Origin: Iodobacter sp. BJB302
GTDB taxonomy: Bacteria; Pseudomonadota; Gammaproteobacteria; Burkholderiales; Chitinibacteraceae
Assembly (NCBI RefSeq): GCF_002735645.1
Contig: NZ_PDZG01000011.1
Location: 21,851-85,850 of the forward strand
DNA: 64,000 nucleotides
Direction: 5' to 3'
A program made the position numbers and the translations under genes. Below are positions 55,661 to 64,000 of this stretch, one piece after another. Positions within the stretch are counted from its first letter, which is position 1; each line of letters starts with the position of its first letter. Under the pieces are notes generated by a model. That model had not been told where the DNA came from and did no database searches. It saw nothing but the letters and a program-made list of their open reading frames with translations.

Positions 55661-57487
55661 TTAATAGGCTTTACCACTGGTGACTTTCTCTGCTTTGATT
55701 TTCCACTGCCCGCCCTGCTTCACCATTTCCAAGGTTTTCTGCACCACATCGGTATAGTCTTTAGATTTGTAGCTTTGGCTAAAGCTTGCTTCAGCCTGGG
55801 TTTCACTGATTTGTTTCAGCTTCATCTTGTCCAGAGTAATAGTCAAATCGCCCTGTTTACCCACCCGGGTGCGGCGGAATTCTTTCCATTTGGCGACGCT
55901 CATCCCATTACTTGGCACAAAGCTGTCTGCATAAAAGGCTAGGTAATCATCTGTGCGTTTTTCAGCCCAGGCTTTCGACCATTTATCTGCCAGATCATTG
56001 CCAAACTGCACCAGCTCTTTGCTGACAGGGGCGCTGTCTTTGGCCACTTCAGGTGCTGCAACTGCAGCGGCCGGAACCAAAGGCGGCCGGGCGGCCATTG
56101 CTGCATCTCTGTCCATCACATAAGCCGCAGGCATCTCTGCGCTGCAACGAATACGCTCATCATCCAGCTGGCTATCATTCAGCTCATCTGGTATAGCAGC
56201 CTCAAGCGGAGCTAGTTTAAGCGCGGCCAGAATCTGGTGAGTCTGAGTTAAAATCCCTGCTTCAGACGTTTTTAAATCATAAACTGCAGCAACAACCGAA
56301 CGCTTCGCCGTAAACAATTCGTTTTCGGTATCTAATAAATCCAGCAAAGTGCGCTGGCCAATATCAAATTGCTTACGGTAAGCATCGCGGGATTTTTCAG
56401 TAGAAAGCTGATGCTGATCGAGGAACTTCATTTGCTCATTCAGGCGGCGCACATCATTCCAGGCGATTTGCGTAGTCTGACGAATATCGCGGCAAGTTTT
56501 ATCGCGCAGCTCATAGGCGGAATTGAGTTTTTCTACCGCACCGCGTGTTCGAGCGCTATCACGGCCACCGCTGAATAAATTGTAATTTAAATTAAGCTGA
56601 ATCGTGCGATCCTGGAAAGTACCATTAATATTATCCCTATCGCGATCAATTGCCTGCTTTGCAACCAGCTCTAATTTAGGATAATTATTTGATTTGCGAG
56701 TTTCGGCATCACTGCGCGCAGAACGAATATTTGATACTGCCGCCAAAAAGCCAGGATTTTGTTTTAAAGCAGTCGCTAAAGCAGTATTGCCTTCCTTAGG
56801 CAGTGCCGCCCGCAGATCCGGAGCAGGAGCCAGAGTGGCGGCAGGCGCTTCCCCTACAATGCGCTGAAAGCGTGCAGATACATCGTGTAAATTAGATAAA
56901 TCAGTCAGCCAGTTAGATTCAGCTAAAGCCAGACGGCCTGAGGCTTGCTCCAAATCAACCCGGCGGCCAACGCCTGCTTTAACCCGCTCTTCAATCTGGC
57001 CTAAAATTTCTTTGTGTAATGCGAAATTGTCCTGAGCAAGCGCAACCAGCTCACGATAACGAAGCACATCCTGATACGCGCGGACACTCTCATAAGCAAT
57101 CTGATCAGAGGAAGAAAGCAGCTCGTAATAACGAGTTAGCCTTGCATAACCCAGACGCTGAACTTCATTGCTTGTGGCAAAGCCATCGAATAACATTTGG
57201 CGCAGCGTTAATGTGGCCCCTGGATGATTAAAACCACCTGTATCGCCACTTGGACGCATTTCCCACTCTCTGCCTGCATACGCCTGAAAATCAACCTGTG
57301 GCAAATACCCCCCACGCGCAGCAGAAACGTCTTCAGTTGATGCCCGGAACTCAAACCAGCGTGCACGCAATTCCGGATTGTTTGTAATGGCCCGCTCGGC
57401 CGCTTCCTGCAAAGTAGCAGGGGCAGCAGCCTGAACGCCCATTCCACTGAATGCCAAAGCAACGGCAAAGCAAAGTTTCAGGTTCAT
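55661..57487 (-). CDS. TolC/LapE-family outer-membrane protein with C-terminal NTF2-like domain
   Basis: 608 residues. Signal peptide (about 1-20, GMGVQAA), then a TolC-family outer-membrane efflux domain (about 25-435: helical repeats such as RVKAGVGRRVDLEQASGRLALAE and FDIGQRTLLDLLDTENELFTAKR). After a Pro/Ala linker (about 465-485) comes an extra domain of some 115 residues (DLADKWSKAWAEKRTDDYLAFYADSF...GGQWKIKAEKVTSG) with the fold pattern of NTF2/SnoaL-like (Cds6-type) domains. It should be the outer-membrane exit duct of the type I secretion system for the adjacent RTX adhesin. Divergent from lapG. Confidence 0.85.
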   Translation of the reverse strand: MNLKLCFAVALAFSGMGVQAAAPATLQEAAERAITNNPELRARWFEFRASTEDVSAARGGYLPQVDFQAYAGREWEMRPSGDTGGFNHPGATLTLRQMLFDGFATSNEVQRLGYARLTRYYELLSSSDQIAYESVRAYQDVLRYRELVALAQDNFALHKEILGQIEERVKAGVGRRVDLEQASGRLALAESNWLTDLSNLHDVSARFQRIVGEAPAATLAPAPDLRAALPKEGNTALATALKQNPGFLAAVSNIRSARSDAETRKSNNYPKLELVAKQAIDRDRDNINGTFQDRTIQLNLNYNLFSGGRDSARTRGAVEKLNSAYELRDKTCRDIRQTTQIAWNDVRRLNEQMKFLDQHQLSTEKSRDAYRKQFDIGQRTLLDLLDTENELFTAKRSVVAAVYDLKTSEAGILTQTHQILAALKLAPLEAAIPDELNDSQLDDERIRCSAEMPAAYVMDRDAAMAARPPLVPAAAVAAPEVAKDSAPVSKELVQFGNDLADKWSKAWAEKRTDDYLAFYADSFVPSNGMSVAKWKEFRRTRVGKQGDLTITLDKMKLKQISETQAEASFSQSYKSKDYTDVVQKTLEMVKQGGQWKIKAEKVTSGKAY

Positions 57488-57682
57488 ATTATTAATCCCA
57501 TGTAATTCACAAGTAACATTTTTTATGCGCCGGCGGATTAAGCCGGATTATCTTTTTCATAGCAGCAAACAAATTGTAACCTTACCATTATTCTTTCTGT
57601 ATTTATATTTATAATTGTAAGTTGGACAATTCTAGTGAATTAACCCACTATTAAGAATAGCTTCGTAAAATCATTCAGACTG

Positions 57683-58366
57683 ATGCAGCAACACAACCTA
57701 CTTCTCTTACGTAAAAAAACAGTCGGGCTTTTAGCCATGCTGTCTTTCGTGTTGCATGCAGCTTCTAACCTTGATTTTGACCGCTTACAAAAATCACTGG
57801 TACAGCGCTGGGGGCAAACGCCTGTTCGTTTGTTTACTGACTGGCAAACACTGATGAATGAGGCGCGCAATGTACCTGAAGCCGATAAATTAAAACGGAT
57901 TAATGACTTCATTAATCGCCGAATTCAATTTGGTGATGACCCCACTATCTGGAATGCGCCGGACTACTGGGCAACCCCACTAGAAACCATAGGCAAAGGC
58001 GCAGGAGATTGCGAGGATTTTGCAATTATTAAATATTTCAGTTTAAAAGAGCTGGGTGTTGCCAAAGAAAAACTTCGCCTTACATACGTTAAAGCTAAAA
58101 TTGGGGGAGCAACAAGCAATGTCAGCCAGGCGCATATGGTATTAACTTACTACTCCAGTGCAGATGCAGAACCTTTAGTTCTTGATAATTTATTGAATGA
58201 TATTCGCCCGGCATCCCGCCGCCCTGATTTAACGCCTGTATTCAGCTTTAATAGCGATGGTATTTTTACGGGAGCTGCTACCCAGCCAACAGGCCCGGTT
58301 GATAAATTATCCCGCTGGAAAGATCTGATCAGCAAAATGAAAACTGAAGGATATGAAACTGATTAG
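57683..58366 (+). CDS. lapG: LapG-type periplasmic cysteine protease (BTLCP family)
   Basis: 227 residues with an N-terminal signal sequence (about 1-27). Transglutaminase-like cysteine proteinase with catalytic triad C110 (GAGDCEDFA), H151 (SQAHMVL) and D168 (VLDNLL). LapG cleaves the N-terminal retention module of LapA-type adhesins and releases them. The acidic DCED stretch also fits the calcium-binding site known in LapG. Followed by lapD. Confidence 0.92.
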   Translation: MQQHNLLLLRKKTVGLLAMLSFVLHAASNLDFDRLQKSLVQRWGQTPVRLFTDWQTLMNEARNVPEADKLKRINDFINRRIQFGDDPTIWNAPDYWATPLETIGKGAGDCEDFAIIKYFSLKELGVAKEKLRLTYVKAKIGGATSNVSQAHMVLTYYSSADAEPLVLDNLLNDIRPASRRPDLTPVFSFNSDGIFTGAATQPTGPVDKLSRWKDLISKMKTEGYETD

Positions 58367-58463
58367 GCATATAGTGCTTATATGGCCGGATTAAATGTGA
58401 ACTTATTTAATTAAACGGGCGTTGAAAGATTAATTAAATGCCCAGCTCTAGCAAGGAAATACC

Positions 58464-60389
58464 ATGTCACTCTTTCGCCAGCTATGGATGATGATTATTC
58501 TGGCTACCCTGGTGGCCTTTGCCGGTAGCTTTATCGTCAGCGTTTACACCGCCCGCGGTTATTTAGAGCAACAACTCTTTACTCAAAGTAATGACAACGC
58601 CTCGTCTTTGGCTCTTTCTATGTCGCAGCAAAGTAAAGACCAGGCGACCATTGAGCTGAATGTGGCCGCCTTATTCGACACGGGGCACTTTGAATTAATC
58701 CGGTTTAGCGACAACCATGGAAAAACACTGGTTGAACGTAAAAACAACGACAAAGCCGATGGGGTACCCAATTGGTTTGTACAAACCTTTCCCCTGCAAA
58801 TTGCCTTTGGCAAAGCCCAGGTGAGCGACGGCTGGAAACAAGCAGGCACGGTGACAGTCGTTGCCCACTCCCGCTTTGCTTACCAGGCCTTATGGGAAGG
58901 AGCGATGCGCTTGTTTGTATGGATTATTGGAGCAGGCCTGGTCTGCGGGGCGGGTCTGCAGCTCTTACTCAACTGGGTTAAAAAACCCATTACTCAAATG
59001 GTAGAGCAGGCCGAAGCCATTAGTGAACGGCGTTTTATCACCATCCCTGAGCCACGTTACAAAGAGTTAAAAAGCGTCGTCAATGCCATGAACACGATGG
59101 TCAGCCGCGTTAAAACTATGTTTTCTGAACAGGCAGCCCGCATTGATGCACTGCGCAGTGAAGCCAACCGTGACGCCCTCACCCAATTACCGAATCGCAG
59201 CTTTTTTATGGGCCGATTGTCTCAGACTTTAGAAGATGACGAAGCGGCCCCCAGCGGAATTTTACTTATTATGCGTCTGCATAATCTGGCAGAGGTTAAC
59301 CGCCGTTTAGGCCGGGAAAGAGCCGATCAATTTTTGCAAATGGCAGCTGGACAGCTGGCATCTCTGACAGGCCAGGAACCAGATCGCTTGGTCGCCCGTC
59401 TGAATGGTGCAGACTTTGCTTTACTTGCCCCTGGTTTAAACCGTCAGCAAGGGCTGGATTTAGCCAAGGAGCTGCATCAGGGCTTAGCAGAGCTGCGCCA
59501 GCATGAGCTAACCGATGCCGATGACTTGGCAGCAATTGGGATCGCCACTTATCAGCACAATGACAGCATCAGCCAATTGCTGGCTGGCACAGACCAGGCG
59601 CTGGCTCAGGCCGAAAGCAGCGGAGCCAATGGCACAGGCCATGTCAGCAGCGCCAGTGCAAATCAGGCCTTGCCTGCCCAGGACTGGCAGCCATTGCTGC
59701 AAAAAGCCTTTAAAAACCATAGTTTTGAATTGGCTTCTTTCCCCGCAATTATGATTGATGGCCAGCCCCTGCACCGCGAATTATTACTGCGTTTACGCCA
59801 CCCTGAGACCAATGAATTGCTGACTGCGGGTACTTTTATGCCCTTTATCAGCCGCCTCGGCATGAGTAACACACTGGATTTAGAATCAGTCCGGCTTGCA
59901 TGTGCCGAGCTAAAACTGCACGAAGCCCAGTTAGCCGTTAACCTAGAAGCCAAATCGATTGCAGATGAGCAATTTATTGAAGAGCTGCTCAGTATTCTGC
60001 AGCAGCATAAACATTCCACAGACCGGCTGTGGTTTGAAGTTAATGAGTTTGGCTTCAGAGATGAAATTACCGCACTGGCTAACTTTGCCCAGAAAGTGCG
60101 CCCACTGGGTTGTAAAATTGGGATTAAACACTTTGGCCGCCACTTTGGCAGCATTCCGCAACTCTACGAATTGCAACTCGACTATTTAAAAATTGACGGC
60201 AGTTTTATTCAATCTATTGATCAGCACCTAGGTAATCAAAACTTGGTTAAAGCCATTACAGGCATTGCATCAGGGCATGGTTTAATTACGATTGCCGAAC
60301 GTGTGCAAACTAAAAATGAATGGGAAATGCTTAAAACTCTGGGTATAAATGGCCTGAGCGGCCCAATTGCCAGCACACCATTGAGCTAA
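58464..60389 (+). CDS. lapD: LapD-type c-di-GMP receptor (HAMP, degenerate GGDEF and EAL)
   Basis: 641 residues. Membrane spans at about 7-28 and 150-170 bracket a LapD/MoxY-type periplasmic domain; then HAMP (to about 225), a GGDEF domain whose signature is NGADF (314-318), and an EAL domain whose signature is ELL (439-441). Both enzymatic motifs are degenerate, as in Pseudomonas LapD, which binds c-di-GMP with its EAL domain and sequesters LapG in the periplasm. Same operon direction as lapG, 97 bp after it. Confidence 0.93.
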   Translation: MSLFRQLWMMIILATLVAFAGSFIVSVYTARGYLEQQLFTQSNDNASSLALSMSQQSKDQATIELNVAALFDTGHFELIRFSDNHGKTLVERKNNDKADGVPNWFVQTFPLQIAFGKAQVSDGWKQAGTVTVVAHSRFAYQALWEGAMRLFVWIIGAGLVCGAGLQLLLNWVKKPITQMVEQAEAISERRFITIPEPRYKELKSVVNAMNTMVSRVKTMFSEQAARIDALRSEANRDALTQLPNRSFFMGRLSQTLEDDEAAPSGILLIMRLHNLAEVNRRLGRERADQFLQMAAGQLASLTGQEPDRLVARLNGADFALLAPGLNRQQGLDLAKELHQGLAELRQHELTDADDLAAIGIATYQHNDSISQLLAGTDQALAQAESSGANGTGHVSSASANQALPAQDWQPLLQKAFKNHSFELASFPAIMIDGQPLHRELLLRLRHPETNELLTAGTFMPFISRLGMSNTLDLESVRLACAELKLHEAQLAVNLEAKSIADEQFIEELLSILQQHKHSTDRLWFEVNEFGFRDEITALANFAQKVRPLGCKIGIKHFGRHFGSIPQLYELQLDYLKIDGSFIQSIDQHLGNQNLVKAITGIASGHGLITIAERVQTKNEWEMLKTLGINGLSGPIASTPLS

Positions 60390-60408
60390 ATAAACAGCAA
60401 TTAAAAAA

Positions 60409-60436
60409 GAGGCCAGCATTGCTGGCCTCTTTTTTT
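60409..60436. terminator. Bidirectional terminator between lapD and the RTX adhesin
   Basis: GAGGCCAGC (60409-60417) pairs with GCTGGCCTC (60421-60429), with A6 before and T7 after. It ends at the stop codon of the convergent adhesin gene. Confidence 0.95.
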
Positions 60437-63400
60437 AATCAGTGATTAATTTACCCTTATTAAGCAGATCCTGAATAATGGCAGCATCAGCCAGACTGCC
60501 ATTACTGGTTAAATCAACGCCCGACAAAATAACCCTCTGATCATCCGCACTCGAATTAAATGGTCCTGTGTAAGCACCCGAGCTGCTGACATGAACAATG
60601 GTATCGGTACCTGATTTTTCAAAATGCAGATACTGGGTAAGATTCCCCGTGTTTACATTATGATTTTCACCCTGCAGTAAGTCTTTCAGATCCAGCCTGT
60701 CCCCTCCGGCGTTATAGCTTGCCACAGAGAAATCAGTGATTTTATCAATCACAGGCGCACCCACAGCGCCTTTATCCGCCAGAGCCCAATGGAAGGTATC
60801 TGCTCCCAGACCGCCAGTTAAGGTATCACTGCCTGCACCTCCATCAAGCCGGTCTGCTCCAGCCCCTGCATTAATCACATCATTACCTGCCCCGCCATGG
60901 ATAATATCGCGGCCAGCGGAGCCGGTAATCGTATCAGACAGATTTGTCCCCGTAACCTCTTGGCCGCTGCGAACCAGGTAATGCCCGTTATTGCCCGGGT
61001 CTTCGATAATATCCTGCAGCTCGCTCAGTACAGGGGCTTGTGTACCATGGAACAAGGCCATGTCATCAATACCAAGGGTGACATAAGCACTGTCGGCTGA
61101 GCCTGAAGGTTTAAATTCTATTTTTAAAGCCGCATTGCCACCCTGCTCCCAATACAGTACTTCAAGATTGTGCATCCCTTCACTGATAGCCACGCCGGTT
61201 TGTACCCGCGTGGTTGGCGGCTGGTTCGCGTTATATTCAAACACAGACTGACCATCAACAGCGATACGGAAACCATCATCCGCATAAACACGAATATCGT
61301 ATGTGCCTGCCGCAAAGTAAGCACCACCCACCATACGCATAATTGAATCAGTGGTATTTCCGAATGTACTGGTTGCAGCAAGCCCGGCAGTATCGGCCCC
61401 TGCATTATTTGCACCAAGGAAGTTATACAGATTACCCGACGTAATGGCCGAGCCTGCTGTTACAGCATTATTTGTACCCAAATTACCGGTCACCGCTGGC
61501 GTAACGCCATATTTAATGGCATCGGCAATAAAGGTGGCATCGCTGGCCGCAGCACTTGCTTCAGTTTGAGTGCCGACAATATTGCTGCCCTGACGGCCAT
61601 TAATCACCGAAGTAATATCGCTGAGATTATCGAGATTGCCTACCGTATTATCCTGGTTTTGCACGTTATATGTAGTGCCAGCGCTCTTATCGGGATCATT
61701 GTTATAACCAAAGAACTCACCATGCAAGCCACGGGCAGAATCAGCAATTGCCGTGGTTGAAGCCGAAAGTTGCATCGTGTTGCCCTGAGCCGGCGGCACA
61801 ATATTGATTGTAAGATGGCTGTTTGATGTATCCAGATCACCATCGTTATCAATTAAGGTAAAGCCTATGTTTTCGCTGGAGCCTGACGTTTTAATCACAG
61901 GCGGTGTATAGGTATATTTGCCATCATCCATATCAATGGCAAATTGCCCGCCCAGGGCCGTATTGACTTTTAATTGATGAGTAATCGCATCAAAGGTGTA
62001 AGTACCTGCAGCGGCGGAAGTCACCACTGAATTGTGCGCCACATCAAAGGTATATTTCACCCCATCAACCGTTATATCATTCATATGCCCGCCATCAGCA
62101 CCAAAACCTGATGACGCGCCAGAAATAACGCCGCCTGTTAAATCACCCGAATCAGGCACTACGATCGTGTCGCGCAAGATAGGTGGCAGTTGAGCCAAAT
62201 CAGTCACAATGATGGCATTGGCTTCAGATCCGCTGCCCGTGCCATTGTAGGCAAGCGGATTCAGATTGGTTGCCGTTACTCCCGTACCCAAACCTAAAGC
62301 CAAAGAATTAATGTCTTTAGCGTTTAAGAAATTAGTCCAGGTGAGCGTTTCACCCGCATCCAAACCCAAGCCCGGATTAGGTGCGCCATCAGAGAAGAAG
62401 TAAGCAATATTCTGGCCTCCGGCAATCTTGCCTGCCTCGTCATAGTGCGTCATTACCTGCCCGACTGCGGCATCATAATTAGTCCCCCCATTCGCGCTGA
62501 GATTGGCCAGGATCGTTTTGGCTTCATCCACACTCATCCAGGTTTGCCCGCCACTTTGCTGAGTCGCTGCAGAAGAACTAAATGTAACCAGCATGACTTT
62601 CACGTCACCCAGCACGTCATAGTCATCTATCAGCTTGGTAATTGCCTCTTTCGCAACCTGCAGTCTTGTTTTTCCTGGTATACCACTTGGGTCCGCCATA
62701 CTTCCGGACACATCGATCGTCAGGATCAAATTGCTGTCGACATTAGGAATCTGAACATCGGCTGTCTTGCTTTGCCCAACGGGTGCATCATCCTCAACAT
62801 TAACAGTTAATGTGCCCGTACTGCTCAAGCTGCCATCTGAGACCTGCACACCAACATTAAATGATTTCACATCCTCAACACTGTTAACAGGATGATCAAT
62901 CGGCCCGCTTAAAGTGACGGTGTAGTGGCCTGCATTATCAATATGAATTGCCGCAATCGTTGTACTGCCCACTTTTGCGACCAGATCCTGCGTTCCGCTG
63001 CCACTCCAAACCAGTGCTTGCCCGCCAGAAGATAAAACATCCGTTGGTGCAAGCAGTGTTGTTGTTAAAGTTGTGCTGTCAGGATCACTGATCGCAATCG
63101 TGCCAGAGCTGACCGTGCTGTTTGTTGTGTCAGTCGGGGAGCCCGTATTATCGATAATCCCGCCTGCCAGACCCTCTTCTGAAACTGTAGCGCTGGCATT
63201 TGCAATGACCGGAGCATCATTAACTCCTGCAACATTAATCGTCGCTGTTCCAGGCGTTGCATCAATCAAGCCCGTATTGTCTTTTGCTGCGTAATTAAAA
63301 TTGGTGCTCCCGCTCCAGTCATGCGCCGGTTTAAAGTACAAAGTCAGGCTGTTACTTGCCGCCGTTAAATCAGAGCCAGCAACTACCAGCTGCGTCATTG

Positions 63401-64000
63401 CAGCATCGCGGTACAACGTGCCATTTCCAGGCAGGTTCAATATTCTAAAGCCAGCAACTGTGCCATCTGCATCCGTACCACTTAAAGTGATCGCAATCGG
63501 CAGTGCCTGATCCTCAATCCCGGACGCACTGACATTATTTGTATCCGGTGCAAAATCATTATCCAGAATCCCACCTGTGGCGCTTACACCGCCAATAGTC
63601 AGCGGTACTGTTTCACGGGTGATTTCAACCAGTGCATCATCTACGGTTGGCAGAGTGACGGCGAAGTTGGCCACTCCTGCGGGAACAGTAACCAAACCAG
63701 TGGTTGGGTTGTAGGTCACGCCGTTGCTGAAGGTGGCTGTGCCGTAATCGGCTGCACTCGCTGATCCGCCACCCAGGTTAAAGGCATAGGTTTCAGGTTT
63801 GGTAGTGGCAGTACTGAGCGAAACATTGAAGACAAGGTTGTTGCCTTCCACCACATTGTCATCGGCCACGCCCGGATTGCCGACTTCGATGCCGGTGATG
63901 GCAGGGCTGTCGTTGTCCAAGATGCCGCCGGTAGCGCTCACGCCGCCGATAGTGAGTGGGACGGTTTCTGGGGTGATTTCTACTAAAGCATCGTCAACCG
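60435..64000 (-). CDS. Giant RTX adhesin (LapA-like), C-terminal 1,188 or so residues; N-terminus beyond window
   Basis: Open through the right edge. Counting residues from the Met encoded at 63941: Calx-beta-like repeats of 118 residues (to about 125), cadherin/VCBS-type domains (about 130-395), a von Willebrand A domain (402-590) with intact MIDAS DVSGS at 410-414, a further VCBS-like stretch, a PA14-like lectin domain (about 739-950), RTX nonapeptides (GGAGNDVINAGAGADRLDGG, about 1003-1045) and a C-terminal type I secretion signal region. This is the domain order of LapA/LapF-type and ice-binding-type biofilm adhesins. With LapD, LapG and a TolC-family exit duct alongside, it is the presumed LapG substrate; the cleavage site would be at the N-terminus outside the window. 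Confidence 0.92.
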   Translation of the reverse strand, partial: VDDALVEITPETVPLTIGGVSATGGILDNDSPAITGIEVGNPGVADDNVVEGNNLVFNVSLSTATTKPETYAFNLGGGSASAADYGTATFSNGVTYNPTTGLVTVPAGVANFAVTLPTVDDALVEITRETVPLTIGGVSATGGILDNDFAPDTNNVSASGIEDQALPIAITLSGTDADGTVAGFRILNLPGNGTLYRDAAMTQLVVAGSDLTAASNSLTLYFKPAHDWSGSTNFNYAAKDNTGLIDATPGTATINVAGVNDAPVIANASATVSEEGLAGGIIDNTGSPTDTTNSTVSSGTIAISDPDSTTLTTTLLAPTDVLSSGGQALVWSGSGTQDLVAKVGSTTIAAIHIDNAGHYTVTLSGPIDHPVNSVEDVKSFNVGVQVSDGSLSSTGTLTVNVEDDAPVGQSKTADVQIPNVDSNLILTIDVSGSMADPSGIPGKTRLQVAKEAITKLIDDYDVLGDVKVMLVTFSSSAATQQSGGQTWMSVDEAKTILANLSANGGTNYDAAVGQVMTHYDEAGKIAGGQNIAYFFSDGAPNPGLGLDAGETLTWTNFLNAKDINSLALGLGTGVTATNLNPLAYNGTGSGSEANAIIVTDLAQLPPILRDTIVVPDSGDLTGGVISGASSGFGADGGHMNDITVDGVKYTFDVAHNSVVTSAAAGTYTFDAITHQLKVNTALGGQFAIDMDDGKYTYTPPVIKTSGSSENIGFTLIDNDGDLDTSNSHLTINIVPPAQGNTMQLSASTTAIADSARGLHGEFFGYNNDPDKSAGTTYNVQNQDNTVGNLDNLSDITSVINGRQGSNIVGTQTEASAAASDATFIADAIKYGVTPAVTGNLGTNNAVTAGSAITSGNLYNFLGANNAGADTAGLAATSTFGNTTDSIMRMVGGAYFAAGTYDIRVYADDGFRIAVDGQSVFEYNANQPPTTRVQTGVAISEGMHNLEVLYWEQGGNAALKIEFKPSGSADSAYVTLGIDDMALFHGTQAPVLSELQDIIEDPGNNGHYLVRSGQEVTGTNLSDTITGSAGRDIIHGGAGNDVINAGAGADRLDGGAGSDTLTGGLGADTFHWALADKGAVGAPVIDKITDFSVASYNAGGDRLDLKDLLQGENHNVNTGNLTQYLHFEKSGTDTIVHVSSSGAYTGPFNSSADDQRVILSGVDLTSNGSLADAAIIQDLLNKGKLITD
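63559..64000 (-). repeat. Tandem 118-codon Calx-beta repeats in the adhesin gene
   Basis: The encoded segment VDDALVEIT(R/P)ETVPLTIGGVSATGGILDND occurs at the end of two successive units, 354 bp apart (63559 and 63913). The protein copies are nearly identical while the DNA copies differ at many third positions. More units are expected to the right of the window. Confidence 0.85.

Noticed and set aside
58464..60389. Active diguanylate cyclase or phosphodiesterase
   Set aside because: Both GGDEF and EAL signatures are degenerate and the membrane layout and lapG neighbour fit the receptor LapD.

Overview
The window reads as chromosomal DNA of a betaproteobacterium of the order Neisseriales, most like the Chromobacteriaceae (Iodobacter is my best guess from gene content; I cannot confirm genus without a search). 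The clues are the block mlaFEDCB-mlaA-ABC exporter-ibaG-murA-hisG, the his...hisIE-HIT-tatABC order, a PglL-type O-oligosaccharyltransferase, MSHA pilus genes, chitin/GlcNAc-type functions and a LapA/D/G adhesin system.

Layout. 1-1856 (minus): a partial MSHA secretin gene and an ExeA/MshM-type ATPase. 2285-11000 (plus): the Mla phospholipid transport operon, an ABC-2 exporter, IbaG, MurA, a DUF4870 protein and short-form HisG. 11001-15291: a dispersed repeat, then a magnesium module (structured leader, MgtC-C-terminal-like protein, an MgtL-like leader peptide and MgtA). 15616-22749: a PEP-CTERM protein, then a DctS/DctR-like two-component system divergent from a C4-dicarboxylate TRAP transporter (dctP, dctQM) whose genes are split by a MITE-like element and a repeat. 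22948-24243: hisD. 24820-35349: a LuxR-family regulator, a large secreted chitin-binding protein, and a minus-strand sugar ABC cluster (binding protein, ATPase, permease, GH3 hexosaminidase) plus an orphan family-1 sugar-binding protein. 35728-42687 (plus): TfoX-like protein, hisBHAFIE with three small unknown genes interleaved, HIT protein and tatABC. 42684-44417: PglL-like ligase. 44717-53943 (mostly minus): TlyA, a MliC-like inhibitor, RluF-like pseudouridine synthase, then a molybdenum-cofactor cluster (mobB, moeA, moaD, moaE and a mobA-moaC fusion) with carbonic anhydrase and a parvulin. 54052-55376: a diiron-ODP protein overlapping an MCP-like signalling protein. 55661-64000: TolC-family protein with an added NTF2-like domain, LapG protease, LapD c-di-GMP receptor and the C-terminal part of a giant RTX adhesin that runs off the window.

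Two themes stand out. First, what is normally one continuous betaproteobacterial block (murA-hisGDCB...HAFIE-HIT-tatABC) is opened in two places by accessory islands (11.0-22.8 kb and 24.3-36.1 kb); hisC is not in the window, and copies of a ~225-bp dispersed repeat sit at both island edges. Second, several regulatory devices are readable directly from the DNA: an Asp/Glu/Pro-rich leader peptide before mgtA, a hairpin hiding the Shine-Dalgarno of the preceding gene, a palindromic operator between dctS and dctP, and a shared 11-bp-spaced direct repeat inside two sugar-binding-protein promoters.
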